Part shown: positions 18,321 through 25,814 of the stretch, piece by piece
Position numbering within the stretch: the stretch's first letter is position 1
Layout: each line of letters starts with the position of its first letter
Source of the DNA: Thalassospira australica
Lineage (GTDB): Bacteria > Pseudomonadota > Alphaproteobacteria > Rhodospirillales > Thalassospiraceae
Reading direction: 5' to 3'
DNA: 64,000 nucleotides
Assembly: GCF_000763295.1 (NCBI RefSeq)
Contig: NZ_JRJE01000028.1
Span: forward strand, 1-64,000
Program-made: the position numbers and the translations under genes
The notes under the pieces: generated by a model
The model's database searches: none
What the model was told of the DNA's origin: nothing
What the model saw: the letters and a program-made list of their open reading frames with translations, nothing else

Positions 18321-19565
18321 ATGACAGAGCCGCGCGTCGTTACATTTGGTTGCCGTTTGAACACCTATGAATCCGAGGTGATGCGCGATCATGCCAAAAC
18401 GGCGGGTCTGGATGATGCGATCATTATCAATACCTGTGCCGTCACGACCGAGGCCGAACGTCAGGCGCGTCAAAGCATTCGCCGCCTGCGTCGTGAAAAC
18501 CCGGATGCCAAGATTTTCGTGACTGGCTGCGCAGTTCAGGTTAACCCGGACAAGTTCGCCAATATGGGCGAGATTGACCGTATCTTTGGCAATGATGCCA
18601 AGATGAAGGCTGAAACCTTCATGATGCCGGACCACGAACGTGTTGTTGTTAACGACATCATGTCGGTCGAAGAAACCGCAAGCCATCTTGTGTCGGGCTT
18701 TGAAGGGCGCGCACGTGCGTTTGTGCAGGTCCAGAATGGTTGTGATCATCGCTGCACCTTTTGCATCATTCCGTTTGGCCGCGGTAATTCGCGCAGTGTT
18801 CCGATGGGCGAGATCGTCAGTCAGGTGCGTGAACTGGTCGCCAATGGCTATGGCGAGGTGGTTCTGACCGGGGTGGATATCACGTCCTATGGTCATGATC
18901 TGCCGGGGCAGCCGACATTGGGGCAAATGTCGCGCCGCTTGCTGGCACAGGTGCCCGAACTGCCGCGTTTGCGGATTTCATCCATTGATCCGGTTGAGGT
19001 CGATGAAGACCTGTTTCGCTTGATCGAGACAGAACCACGCCTGATGCCGCATATGCATATCAGCCTGCAGGCCGGGGATGACATGGTGCTGAAACGCATG
19101 AAACGTCGCCACCTGCGTCAAGACGTTGTTGATTTCTGCCAAAAGGTCCGCGATCTGCGTCCCGATGTAACCTTTGGGGCAGATATCATTGCAGGTTTCC
19201 CGACCGAAACCGATGAAATGGCGGAAAACACCCTGCGTCTGGTCGAGGAATGCGGACTGATTTATCTGCATGTCTTCCCGTATTCCTCCCGCCCGGGGAC
19301 GCCGGCGGCCAAAATGCCGCAAGTGCCCAAGGACCTGCGCAAGGAACGCGCGAGCGCCCTTCGCGAAGCAGGCGAGGTGCAACTCAACAAATTCCTGCAG
19401 TCACGCGTGGGCATGATCGAGAATGTGTTGGTTGAAAAGGAAAATACCGGCCATACGGAGCATTTTGCTCCCGTTCTGCTAGATCGCGTGATAGAACCGG
19501 GCACGATAGCAAAGGCCAAGATAACCGGCCTTGAAGATGGAAAACTGATTGCGGAGCTTACTTGA
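18321..19565 (+). CDS. mtaB: tRNA (N6-threonylcarbamoyladenosine-37-C2)-methylthiotransferase MtaB
   Basis: This radical SAM enzyme adds a methylthio group to t6A37 in tRNA. An N-terminal UPF0004 domain carries three cysteines (FGCRLN, NTCAVT, VTGCAV). The radical SAM cluster motif CDHRCTFC is followed by GRGNSRS. A C-terminal TRAM-like region ends the protein. I chose the ATG at 18321 because family members begin just before VVTFGCRLN; an in-frame ATG at 18282 would add 13 residues. It shares one base with ftsY (TGATG), so the two are co-translated. Confidence 0.92.
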   Translation: MTEPRVVTFGCRLNTYESEVMRDHAKTAGLDDAIIINTCAVTTEAERQARQSIRRLRRENPDAKIFVTGCAVQVNPDKFANMGEIDRIFGNDAKMKAETFMMPDHERVVVNDIMSVEETASHLVSGFEGRARAFVQVQNGCDHRCTFCIIPFGRGNSRSVPMGEIVSQVRELVANGYGEVVLTGVDITSYGHDLPGQPTLGQMSRRLLAQVPELPRLRISSIDPVEVDEDLFRLIETEPRLMPHMHISLQAGDDMVLKRMKRRHLRQDVVDFCQKVRDLRPDVTFGADIIAGFPTETDEMAENTLRLVEECGLIYLHVFPYSSRPGTPAAKMPQVPKDLRKERASALREAGEVQLNKFLQSRVGMIENVLVEKENTGHTEHFAPVLLDRVIEPGTIAKAKITGLEDGKLIAELT

Positions 19566-20500
19566 TGAGTGAAGAGGGGAAGAAAAGCTGGTTTAGCCGC
19601 CTGAAGGACGGGCTGAAACGGTCCTCTTCAAAGCTGACCACAGGTATTTCCGATATCTTCACCAAGCGCCGTCTTGATGATGATGCGCTTGAGGAATTCG
19701 AAGACCTTCTGATTACATCCGACCTTGGGGTCACGACCGCAGCCAAACTGAGCGCGGAACTGTCCAAGACCCGGTTCGACAAGGAAGTCGATTCCGCCGA
19801 AATTCAGGAATTCATTGCCGAAGAAGTTGCCAAAATCCTTGATCCGGTTGCCAAACCGCTGGTGATTGATGCGACCAAGAAGCCACATGTGGTTCTGGTT
19901 GTCGGTGTCAATGGATCGGGTAAGACAACCACGATCGGCAAACTTGCAAAAACCTACAAGGATCAGGGCCTTAAGGTCATGATGGCAGCGGGTGATACGT
20001 TCCGTGCTGCCGCGGTGGAGCAGCTTAAGGTATGGGGCGAGCGCACCGATTGCCCAGTGGTTGCGCGTGATACTGGTGCGGATGCTGCCGGGCTTGCCTT
20101 TGATGCGATTGAGCAGGCCCAGCGCGAAGGCTATGACCTTTTGCTGATTGATACCGCCGGTCGTTTGCAGAACAAGGCGCATCTGATGGACGAGCTTAAA
20201 AAGATCGTCCGCGTCATCAAAAAGCGTGATGAAACCGCCCCGCATGATACGCTTTTGGTGCTTGATGCCACGACGGGTCAGAATGCGCACTCACAGGTGG
20301 AAACCTTTGGTCAGGCCACGGACGTTTCCGGTCTGATTGTGACCAAACTGGATGGAACGGCAAAGGGCGGTGTCGTTGTTGCACTGGCCGAGAAATTCGG
20401 TAAACCCGTTCATGCCATTGGTGTGGGTGAAACGGCCGAAGATTTACGCCCGTTCGAAGCCGAGTCCTTTGCCAGAAGCCTTGCCGGGCTTGAGGATTAA
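19565..20500 (+). CDS. ftsY: Signal recognition particle receptor FtsY
   Basis: FtsY is the SRP GTPase receptor at the inner membrane that receives ribosome-nascent chain complexes. The NG domain is complete: helical N domain, G1 VGVNGSGKTTTIGKLA, DTFRAAAVEQL, G3 DTAGRLQ, G4 TKLDGTAKGG. It is 311 residues long with only a short basic N-terminus (KKSWFSRLKDGLKRSSSKL) instead of the long acidic A domain of enteric bacteria, which is usual in alphaproteobacteria. The ATG at 19565 is chosen over the TTG three bases upstream. Confidence 0.97.
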   Translation: MSEEGKKSWFSRLKDGLKRSSSKLTTGISDIFTKRRLDDDALEEFEDLLITSDLGVTTAAKLSAELSKTRFDKEVDSAEIQEFIAEEVAKILDPVAKPLVIDATKKPHVVLVVGVNGSGKTTTIGKLAKTYKDQGLKVMMAAGDTFRAAAVEQLKVWGERTDCPVVARDTGADAAGLAFDAIEQAQREGYDLLLIDTAGRLQNKAHLMDELKKIVRVIKKRDETAPHDTLLVLDATTGQNAHSQVETFGQATDVSGLIVTKLDGTAKGGVVVALAEKFGKPVHAIGVGETAEDLRPFEAESFARSLAGLED

Positions 20501-20548
20501 GGCCTGATCTGCCCGGTGTGATCATTTCCGATAATTGAAAATAACAGC

Positions 20549-20581
20549 CGGAGCGACCGCGCCAAATGCGCCGTCGCTCCG
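20549..20581. terminator. Bidirectional terminator between ftsY and the SDR gene
   Basis: A perfect 9-bp stem CGGAGCGAC/GTCGCTCCG has an inner GCGC/GCGC pairing. T-rich tails follow on both strands (GTGTTTA on the plus strand, GTTATTTTC on the minus strand). It lies between convergent genes. Confidence 0.65.
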
Positions 20582-20587
20582 ACGTGT

Positions 20588-21322
20588 TTAGATCTGGGCG
20601 TAACCGCCATCGACGAATATTTCACTGCCCGTCATGAAGCTGCTGTCATCGGACGCCAAAAAGGCTGCGACCGCGGCTGTTTCCGCCGGATTCCCCATGC
20701 GTTCCAATGCCGTTCCGTTGCTTAGTTCCTCGATGATCTCGGGGGTTAGCAATTCATCTATCTTGTCGGTTTGGGTTGGTCCGGGGCTAAGGACATTGAC
20801 GCGGATAGATGTGCCGCGCAGGTCTTGCGCCCAGCTGCGTGCCAGATTCCGAACGGCTGCCTTTGATGCGCTATAAATACTCATCGCAGGCGTTCCCATG
20901 ACCCCGGTGGTGGAGCCGGTCAGAATGATCGAGCTCCCCGGTTTCAGAAGCGGCAGCGCCTTTTGCACTGTAAAAACAGTTCCCTTCACATTGATGTCAA
21001 AGGTGTAGTCAAGGTGCTTTTGGGTGATCTCGCCCAGGGGAACCAGTTCTCCGACACCGGCATTGGCAAATACGACATCAAGCGTTTCGCGCTCCGCCCG
21101 GATGGTTTCAAATACGCGATCAAGATCTTCTGGATTTGTAATGTCAGCCTGAAGTCCACGAACAGAGCTGCCGATTTCCTTCACTGCGGACTCAATCACG
21201 TCCTTGCGACGCCCCGAGATGTAAACAAAGGCACCCTCGGCGACGAACCGCTTTGCCGATGCGAAACCGATACCGCTCGCACCACCAGTAATCAGCACTG
21301 TCTTTCCTTCGAGTTTGGTCAT
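20588..21322 (-). CDS. SDR family NAD(P)-dependent oxidoreductase
   Basis: This is a classical short-chain dehydrogenase of 244 residues. It shows the cofactor motif TGGASGIG (residues 12-19), ANAG, the catalytic Ser in ILTGSTTG and YSASK. RKDV after the second strand suggests NADP(H) preference. The substrate cannot be told. It is divergent from a HxlR regulator with palindromes between them, the common arrangement in which HxlR represses or activates an oxidoreductase in response to reactive electrophiles or quinones. Confidence 0.9.
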   Translation of the reverse strand: MTKLEGKTVLITGGASGIGFASAKRFVAEGAFVYISGRRKDVIESAVKEIGSSVRGLQADITNPEDLDRVFETIRAERETLDVVFANAGVGELVPLGEITQKHLDYTFDINVKGTVFTVQKALPLLKPGSSIILTGSTTGVMGTPAMSIYSASKAAVRNLARSWAQDLRGTSIRVNVLSPGPTQTDKIDELLTPEIIEELSNGTALERMGNPAETAAVAAFLASDDSSFMTGSEIFVDGGYAQI

Positions 21323-21361
21323 CTTTCTGGTCTCCGAAATTAAGGTTGACCAAAACGATAC

Positions 21362-21386
21362 GTATGGACATACTTTTTAACAAGTA
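21362..21386. promoter_or_regulatory. Overlapping palindromes, likely HxlR operator
   Basis: Two inverted repeats overlap in the SDR/HxlR gap: GTATG-GA-CATAC (21362-21373) and TACTT-TTTAAC-AAGTA (21371-21386). A further related AGTAAGTAC follows at about 21398-21405. TACTT/AAGTA half-sites are typical of HxlR-family operators. The first ATG of the regulator frame (21386) lies inside the second palindrome, which favours the start at 21407. Confidence 0.55.
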
Positions 21387-21406
21387 TGCACCTTTTAGTA
21401 AGTACC

Positions 21407-21772
21407 ATGTCAGATCGTACAGAAATACCAGCTCAACCGTTCATTTGTGGTCTTGATGCCGCCCTTCGGGTGATTGGCGGCAAGTGGAAGCCATTGATTT
21501 TGTTCTTTTTGGCAAAGGAACCCAGGCGTTATGGCGAACTGAAAAGATGTGTTCGCGGGGTCAGCGATAAAATGTTGATCCAGCACCTCAAGGAGCTGGA
21601 AGTTGATGGTGTTGTTCTGCGCACCGACTATCAGGAAATTCCGCCGCGTGTTCTTTATGAACTTTCCCCGTTCGGTTTCAGTCTGGCAGATGCCCTTGTC
21701 CCGCTGTGTCGCTGGGGGGACGAGAATGCTGAAATCATTGAGAAAAATCTTAACGCCAAACGCGATAGCTGA
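21407..21772 (+). CDS. HxlR family winged-helix transcriptional regulator
   Basis: This is a DNA-binding regulator of 121 residues. The family core is visible: CGLDAALRVIGGKWKPLIL, then RYGELKRCVRGVSDKMLIQHLKELE (recognition region), then the wing VLRTDYQEIPPRVLYELSPFG. The cysteine in the N-terminal FICGLD is at the position used for redox or electrophile sensing in several HxlR proteins, such as YodB and HypR. The adjacent divergent SDR is the probable target. Confidence 0.9.
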   Translation: MSDRTEIPAQPFICGLDAALRVIGGKWKPLILFFLAKEPRRYGELKRCVRGVSDKMLIQHLKELEVDGVVLRTDYQEIPPRVLYELSPFGFSLADALVPLCRWGDENAEIIEKNLNAKRDS

Positions 21773-21824
21773 TTTTCAGGTATATGGAACCTGCGGGTGC
21801 ATCTGGACTCGGGGCGTTGATTTG

Positions 21825-21856
21825 AAAAAAGGCAGCCTGATGGGGCTGCCTTTTGG
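21825..21856. terminator. Bidirectional terminator
   Basis: The stem GGCAGCC/GGCTGCC has a 6-nt loop and is flanked by six A residues on the left and TTTT on the right. It serves the minus-strand lipid kinase gene (T6 tail) and the plus-strand hxlR gene. Confidence 0.8.
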
Positions 21857-21860
21857 GTTT

Positions 21861-23240
21861 CTAGTGTGATTTGACGATGTCGCGCAGTTTTTGCTGCATT
21901 TCGGTGATGACACGATCCAGCTCTCGGACCGGGGCTTTGATATCGTCTGGTAAGTCTTCAGTCGGAAGGTCGCTGATTTCGGTTTCAAGCAATTCCGCAC
22001 GGGCCTTGAGGCCATTGACAAGGCGTGTGTCGGCGTCTTCAACCAGCCAGCCCATCACCTTGTCGCGAAGTTCCTCCAGATTCTTTAAATCCGGGTCCGG
22101 TGAGGCCGCATTGATCCCATAAGGCCGCACACCCAGTTCAAGCTGACGGGCAATGTTGCGCAGGTTCCCAGCGCCATCATGGCAAAGCGCCTTAAGCGTG
22201 CTGCTTTCCGCAACGGGGTAGATCGCCTCCAGCCGCAAGGCGAAATCAACGATGTCACGCATGATGTCATTGATCGCACCTTGGTGTGGCAGCGATTGTG
22301 ACAGCGTGTCGTCATCTGAATTGATCTGATCAACAAAGCTGTTGGGGGCAAATACCGCCAAGACCCCGGCGCGAATTTCAAAGTGCGCGGGTAGTTCGCC
22401 AATGATTTCCCCATCGGCAAGAATGGGGGCGCCATCTTCGCCTTCAATCACGATGCGGTCGCATTCCATCGAGGTGGCATAGCTGCTGTCATCGACGGAG
22501 CCGAATAAAAGTTCGGCTGCGATATCAAGACCGCTTAGGGTGTCGACGCTGTCGCGTATGGCAAACATATGCAGAAGCCCGTCTTCCGGGCTTTTGGTTT
22601 CACTCGGGCGCAAGCCGCCCCCGAAATAGCGTCCGTTGGTAATGGTCACCTGGCGCAGTTTCCAGTTTTCTGCGGGGGCGTCGCCACATTTAATTGTCAG
22701 ATCCAGCGGATCCATTTCATGCCAGCTTTGCCAGTTGGCAACGGCATAGCTGATTGCACCAAAGGTACGTTTCAAATCCGGGTTGATGCGTTTGCGAGCA
22801 TCCGCAGGAACGCCGATGCTGGCGGCATTGATAAAGCGACGGTCGTTTACACTGCCGACATCAAGCATTCTGATCTGCCCGTGAATTGACGCACGTGCGG
22901 CATCAATCAGGTCATCTGGCAATGTCAGGGTACGCGCAAAGTCATTTGCGGTGCCAAGCGGGATCGGAATTAAAACGACTTTCCGGGCAATGATTGTATC
23001 GAGAACCGCATTGATCGTGCCGTCTCCACCCCCGACAGCAACGATGTCGCCAGCTGTGCAGTTGGTGTCGATCTGTGTGCAGATGTCGTCAGGCGTATCG
23101 CAGAGGGTCAGCTCCGTCTGATAGCCGGCATCTTCGAAGACGCCGCGCAGTGGCTGTGCGCCATTGTTGCGCCAGTCTTCCGGAAGCTTCCCCTTAGTCA
23201 GGAAAATGCACACCTTGCCTGTCAGATCAGAACTTTTCAC
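21861..23240 (-). CDS. Diacylglycerol kinase catalytic domain protein with C-terminal helical extension
   Basis: The N-terminal ~320 residues match the DAGK_cat/YegS-type lipid kinase family: GGGDGTINAVLDT (nucleotide loop, about residues 69-81), PLGTANDFART and the second-domain loop FAPNS. The start is GTG at 23240. The remaining ~135 residues are helical with a phosphoinositide-unlike, charged character (RLVNGLKARAELLETEIS, RELDRVITEMQQKLRD) and are not part of a standard YegS protein. The substrate is unknown; phosphorylation of diacylglycerol, ceramide or a sphingoid base are candidates. A terminator follows. Dps is upstream on the same strand but is separated by its own terminator. Confidence 0.8.
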   Translation of the reverse strand: MKSSDLTGKVCIFLTKGKLPEDWRNNGAQPLRGVFEDAGYQTELTLCDTPDDICTQIDTNCTAGDIVAVGGGDGTINAVLDTIIARKVVLIPIPLGTANDFARTLTLPDDLIDAARASIHGQIRMLDVGSVNDRRFINAASIGVPADARKRINPDLKRTFGAISYAVANWQSWHEMDPLDLTIKCGDAPAENWKLRQVTITNGRYFGGGLRPSETKSPEDGLLHMFAIRDSVDTLSGLDIAAELLFGSVDDSSYATSMECDRIVIEGEDGAPILADGEIIGELPAHFEIRAGVLAVFAPNSFVDQINSDDDTLSQSLPHQGAINDIMRDIVDFALRLEAIYPVAESSTLKALCHDGAGNLRNIARQLELGVRPYGINAASPDPDLKNLEELRDKVMGWLVEDADTRLVNGLKARAELLETEISDLPTEDLPDDIKAPVRELDRVITEMQQKLRDIVKSH

Positions 23241-23264
23241 GATAGCGCCTCATTGTTTGTCGAC

Positions 23265-23294
23265 AAAAAAGAACCGGCGCCCGAAAGCGCCGGT
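23265..23294 (-). terminator. Terminator of dps
   Basis: The stem ACCGGCGC/GCGCCGGT has a short TTTCGG-type loop and is followed on the minus strand by TTCTTTTTT. It lies just downstream of the dps stop. Confidence 0.85.
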
Positions 23295-23315
23295 CCATCT
23301 TATCACATGTTTCGA

Positions 23316-23819
23316 TCAGGAGGCCGTTGCACGAAGCATCCAGATGGCTTCTTCGTGAACGCCGATGCGTTCGGTCAGAAGGTCGGCGGTTTTGACATCC
23401 TCGACTTCCTCGGCAGCCGTCACGCCATCGCGAATGAGGCGCGCCATTTTCTCGTGATCCTCGATCAGATCGGTCACCATGTCGTTTGTCGCGAGAAGTT
23501 CGGTCTGATCGGAAATGACCGAGTTTTCCATCATGTCGTTAAGGCCGGTCGGCGCCGAAAAGCCAATTGCACGAATGCGTTCTGCCATATCGTCAATTGC
23601 TGTGTTGAGGTCTTCGTATTGCTCCTCGGTCATCTTGTGAAGCGAATAGAAGGCCGGGCCGACCACATTCCAGTGAACGCCACGGATTTTGGCATACAGT
23701 ACATGCGACGACCCAACGATTTGCGTCAGCATCTTCGCCAGTTCGCGACGATCCTTGCGATCTACGCCGGTTTCGACGGGAAATTCCTTCGCAACGGTCT
23801 GCATACTGCTATGTGCCAT
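23316..23819 (-). CDS. dps: Dps family DNA-binding ferritin-like protein
   Basis: Dps forms dodecamers that store iron using hydrogen peroxide and shield DNA. The sequence has the family signature GVHWNVVGPAFYSLHKMTEEQYEDLNTAID in pieces at about residues 47-76 (ferroxidase His, Asp and Glu), and ends TERIGVHEEAIWMLRA. Its 167 residues fit the family. AGGAG precedes the ATG. The promoter upstream is of the EcfG type (GGAAC-N16-CGTT at 23938-23914 on the minus strand), so general-stress control is likely. Confidence 0.95.
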   Translation of the reverse strand: MAHSSMQTVAKEFPVETGVDRKDRRELAKMLTQIVGSSHVLYAKIRGVHWNVVGPAFYSLHKMTEEQYEDLNTAIDDMAERIRAIGFSAPTGLNDMMENSVISDQTELLATNDMVTDLIEDHEKMARLIRDGVTAAEEVEDVKTADLLTERIGVHEEAIWMLRATAS

Positions 23820-23913
23820 AACTAAAACTCCTTTGTTTATCAGATGCCCGTAAGTCGGTTAGCGCATCTCAACTGCGCTGTACCCCGCTTTGTTGGTGGG
23901 CACTTGTATGGAT

Positions 23914-23938
23914 AACGCGGGCCTGTTTCGAAGGTTCC
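23914..23938 (-). promoter_or_regulatory. EcfG-type promoter for dps
   Basis: On the minus strand GGAAC is followed by exactly 16 nt and CGTT, matching the alphaproteobacterial EcfG general-stress consensus (GGAAC-N16/17-CGTT). It lies 95-120 nt before the dps start. Confidence 0.65.
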
Positions 23939-23960
23939 ACAAAATAAAATCAACACAATT

Positions 23961-23985
23961 GGAACATTGTTTTGAACCATCCGTT
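23961..23985 (+). promoter_or_regulatory. EcfG-type promoter for the downstream periplasmic protein gene
   Basis: GGAAC (23961-23965), 16 nt, CGTT (23982-23985). It has the same spacing as the divergent dps promoter 22 nt away. The gene start follows about 58 nt downstream. Confidence 0.65.
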
Positions 23986-24043
23986 GTTAAGGGTAAGCAG
24001 CGCGCAAGTAATTGCGCTGTTTTTATTAAATATGGAGGTTGTG

Positions 24044-24502
24044 ATGTTGAGCAAGAATATGCTGATGATCGGTACTGTACTTATGTCTGTTTCTGTTATG
24101 GCGCCGGCCTATGCCGGGTCGGCTTCTGATGCCGATACGATGAAGACCGATGATGCCATGAAAGCGGATGCCAAAGAGCTGCGCAAAGATCTGGCAGCTC
24201 AGTACGAAGAGGCGGAGGACTTCACATACGATCAGAAAGAAGACTTCTTTGATTGGGTGAATGCCAAGGCAGAACAGCTTGGCGATCAATATGACGACGT
24301 TTCCGCCCAGGTCAAAAATGACAGTGAAGAAGCGGTCGATGAATTGGCCGAAGCCTGGGACCACGCCAGCGATGAGCTGAGCGATGCACTGGACAATGCC
24401 CAGGATGCATCTGCTGATACCTGGGAAGAGGTAAAGACCGATACTGTCAATGCGCTTGAAGATGCGCAGAAGGCCATCTCGGATAGTCAGTCAGCCGAAT
24501 AA
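24044..24502 (+). CDS. Exported acidic helical protein of unknown function (stress-associated)
   Basis: This is a 152-residue precursor with a Sec signal peptide (MLSKNMLMIGTVLMSVSVMAPAYA, cut predicted after AYA). The mature part is acidic and almost entirely helical with 11-residue-like periodicity (WDHASDELSDALDNAQDASADTWEEVK), recalling apolipoprotein-like or late-embryogenesis-type proteins. I cannot assign a function. The start at 24044 has GGAGG 5 nt upstream; the longer frame from 23972 is unsupported. An EcfG-type promoter precedes it and a strong terminator follows, so it is a single-gene unit. Confidence 0.8.
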   Translation: MLSKNMLMIGTVLMSVSVMAPAYAGSASDADTMKTDDAMKADAKELRKDLAAQYEEAEDFTYDQKEDFFDWVNAKAEQLGDQYDDVSAQVKNDSEEAVDELAEAWDHASDELSDALDNAQDASADTWEEVKTDTVNALEDAQKAISDSQSAE

Positions 24503-24544
24503 GATGTCACAACCTGAACTCGGCGACATGACGTCCGAGGGCAG

Positions 24545-24576
24545 CAGCCCGCCCGGTTTCGGGCGGGCTGTTTTTT
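24545..24576 (+). terminator. Strong rho-independent terminator
   Basis: A perfect 11-bp stem CAGCCCGCCCG/CGGGCGGGCTG with a 4-nt loop is followed by six T residues. It ends the exported acidic protein gene. Confidence 0.92.
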
Positions 24577-24600
24577 GTTTGGGCCATCAAAGGGCACGCA

Positions 24601-25185
24601 ATGACCAAGACTGAACAGCAAACGGCATCCGGACCAAAGAGTGCGATGAAATATGCCCAAAAGCGGCTGGCGCAACTTGCCGAAGGGCGCAAGGGGCTTT
24701 GGGGTATTTCTGGTGCATCGTTTCTTGAGACGACAATTATTCCTATCCCGATCGAGATAATTATTGCTCCGATTATGGCTGCGTCGCGGACACGTGGTTT
24801 TATTGTTGCAACGGTGACCCTTGCAGGCAGTGTTGCGGGTGCTTTGGCTTTATATCTATTGGCGCGGGTTCTGTTTGATGATGTTGCACAGCCGCTGATT
24901 GATCTTCTTGGTGGGCAGCAAGAATTCAAAGACCTGCAAGACAAGTTTGAACAGGGTGGCTTTTGGGTTGTTTTTGCCATCAGCATTACGCCCGTGCCAA
25001 TGCAATTGGCAGCCCTTGCGGCCGGTGCAGCGTCTTATCCCGTTTGGTTGTTTGTTATCGCAATCACCGCATCGCGAGCTTTGCGATACTATGGATTGTG
25101 GCTTTTGGTTCTTGGGTTCGGAACAGGGATCGCCAGAATATTTGAAGGTCGAAAACCAAAACTGGGTGCGGATCATCCATCCTGA
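24601..25185 (+). CDS. DedA/YqaA family membrane protein
   Basis: This is a 194-residue integral membrane protein of the SNARE-associated/DedA superfamily, YqaA branch. After a basic cytosolic N-terminus come GASFLETTIIPIPIEIIIAP (re-entrant-like segment), a helix ATVTLAGSVAGALALYLLARVLF, a second re-entrant segment ISITPVPMQLAALAAGA, and helices to the end. The family is linked to lipid carrier recycling and envelope homeostasis, but the exact role is not known here. Terminators on both sides make it monocistronic unless there is read-through. Confidence 0.8.
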   Translation: MTKTEQQTASGPKSAMKYAQKRLAQLAEGRKGLWGISGASFLETTIIPIPIEIIIAPIMAASRTRGFIVATVTLAGSVAGALALYLLARVLFDDVAQPLIDLLGGQQEFKDLQDKFEQGGFWVVFAISITPVPMQLAALAAGAASYPVWLFVIAITASRALRYYGLWLLVLGFGTGIARIFEGRKPKLGADHPS

Positions 25186-25208
25186 TTTCCCGACGGTTCA
25201 TTGGAATA

Positions 25209-25245
25209 AACAGAAAGGCCCGGCAAAATGCCGGGCCTTTCTGTT
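25209..25245. terminator. Bidirectional terminator
   Basis: A perfect 17-bp stem AACAGAAAGGCCCGGCA with its complement has a 3-nt AAA loop. It lies between convergent genes (DedA-like on plus, ribbon-helix-helix on minus). Confidence 0.88.
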
Positions 25246-25261
25246 GGGGAGATACGTTTTT

Positions 25262-25471
25262 TTATTCCGGATCAACCCGGAAATCGCTGGTGGATTTTCC
25301 ATCTGTATCGGGCTCTTCGAGATCTTCAGAGACCAACCCGCGACGAATGAGCTCGCGGATCGCGGCTGCGCGGGTGGGCATCCGATGTTCAAAGCGCCAA
25401 TCGTCAATGACTTTCAGCTCCTCATCATCAAGCATAATCTGGAGCTTTTCTGTTCTTTTCGACGTTGCCAC
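25262..25471 (-). CDS. Small ribbon-helix-helix DNA-binding protein
   Basis: This 69-residue protein has the RHH/CopG pattern: a beta strand (EKLQIMLDDEEL), helix 1 (KVIDDWRFEHRM) and helix 2 (TRAAAIRELIRRGL), followed by an acidic tail. The start is GTG with GGAA upstream. It is divergent from the ECF sigma gene across a 340-nt AT-rich region and may regulate it, but no toxin partner is visible. The family is widespread and mostly uncharacterised in alphaproteobacteria. Confidence 0.75.
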   Translation of the reverse strand: MATSKRTEKLQIMLDDEELKVIDDWRFEHRMPTRAAAIRELIRRGLVSEDLEEPDTDGKSTSDFRVDPE

Positions 25472-25814
25472 GTGGGTTTCCTGTCAATTAAAGCGGCTCA
25501 TGCATCCGCCTGAAGCCATTGAAAATCAAAGCATTCAAGAATTTTGGAGTAACTTACGTTACCGCTGTTTCCTCCGTAAGACAACCACCTTGCGGATAAT
25601 CGGTATGTGTCGTCGCCGATGTAAGTAATGTAAAGTAATTAGTTGGTGTTGTTAATGTAAAGTGATCAAGTTAATTACAATGTGTCACTCATGTGTCTTA
25701 ATATTGTTGTGTATTTAATGGTTGTTCACTGTATTGCCTAAGTTGACTATACGATTTTACTTTAAATTTTATTTTTATTTGTTAGGGTCAGCTCATCCGA
25801 ACAAGGAGGTTGTG
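25472..25814. promoter_or_regulatory. AT-rich regulatory region between the RHH gene and the ECF sigma gene
   Basis: This 343-nt gap has no gene. It holds an inverted repeat GTAAC-TTAC-GTTAC (25549-25562), a direct repeat of TAATGTAAAGT at 25626-25636 and 25653-25663 (27 nt apart), and a possible -35 TTGACT at 25743 with an AT-rich -10 region near 25766-25772. It has no GGAAC box, so it does not look like an EcfG-dependent promoter. The base composition is clearly more AT-rich than its neighbours. Confidence 0.5.
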
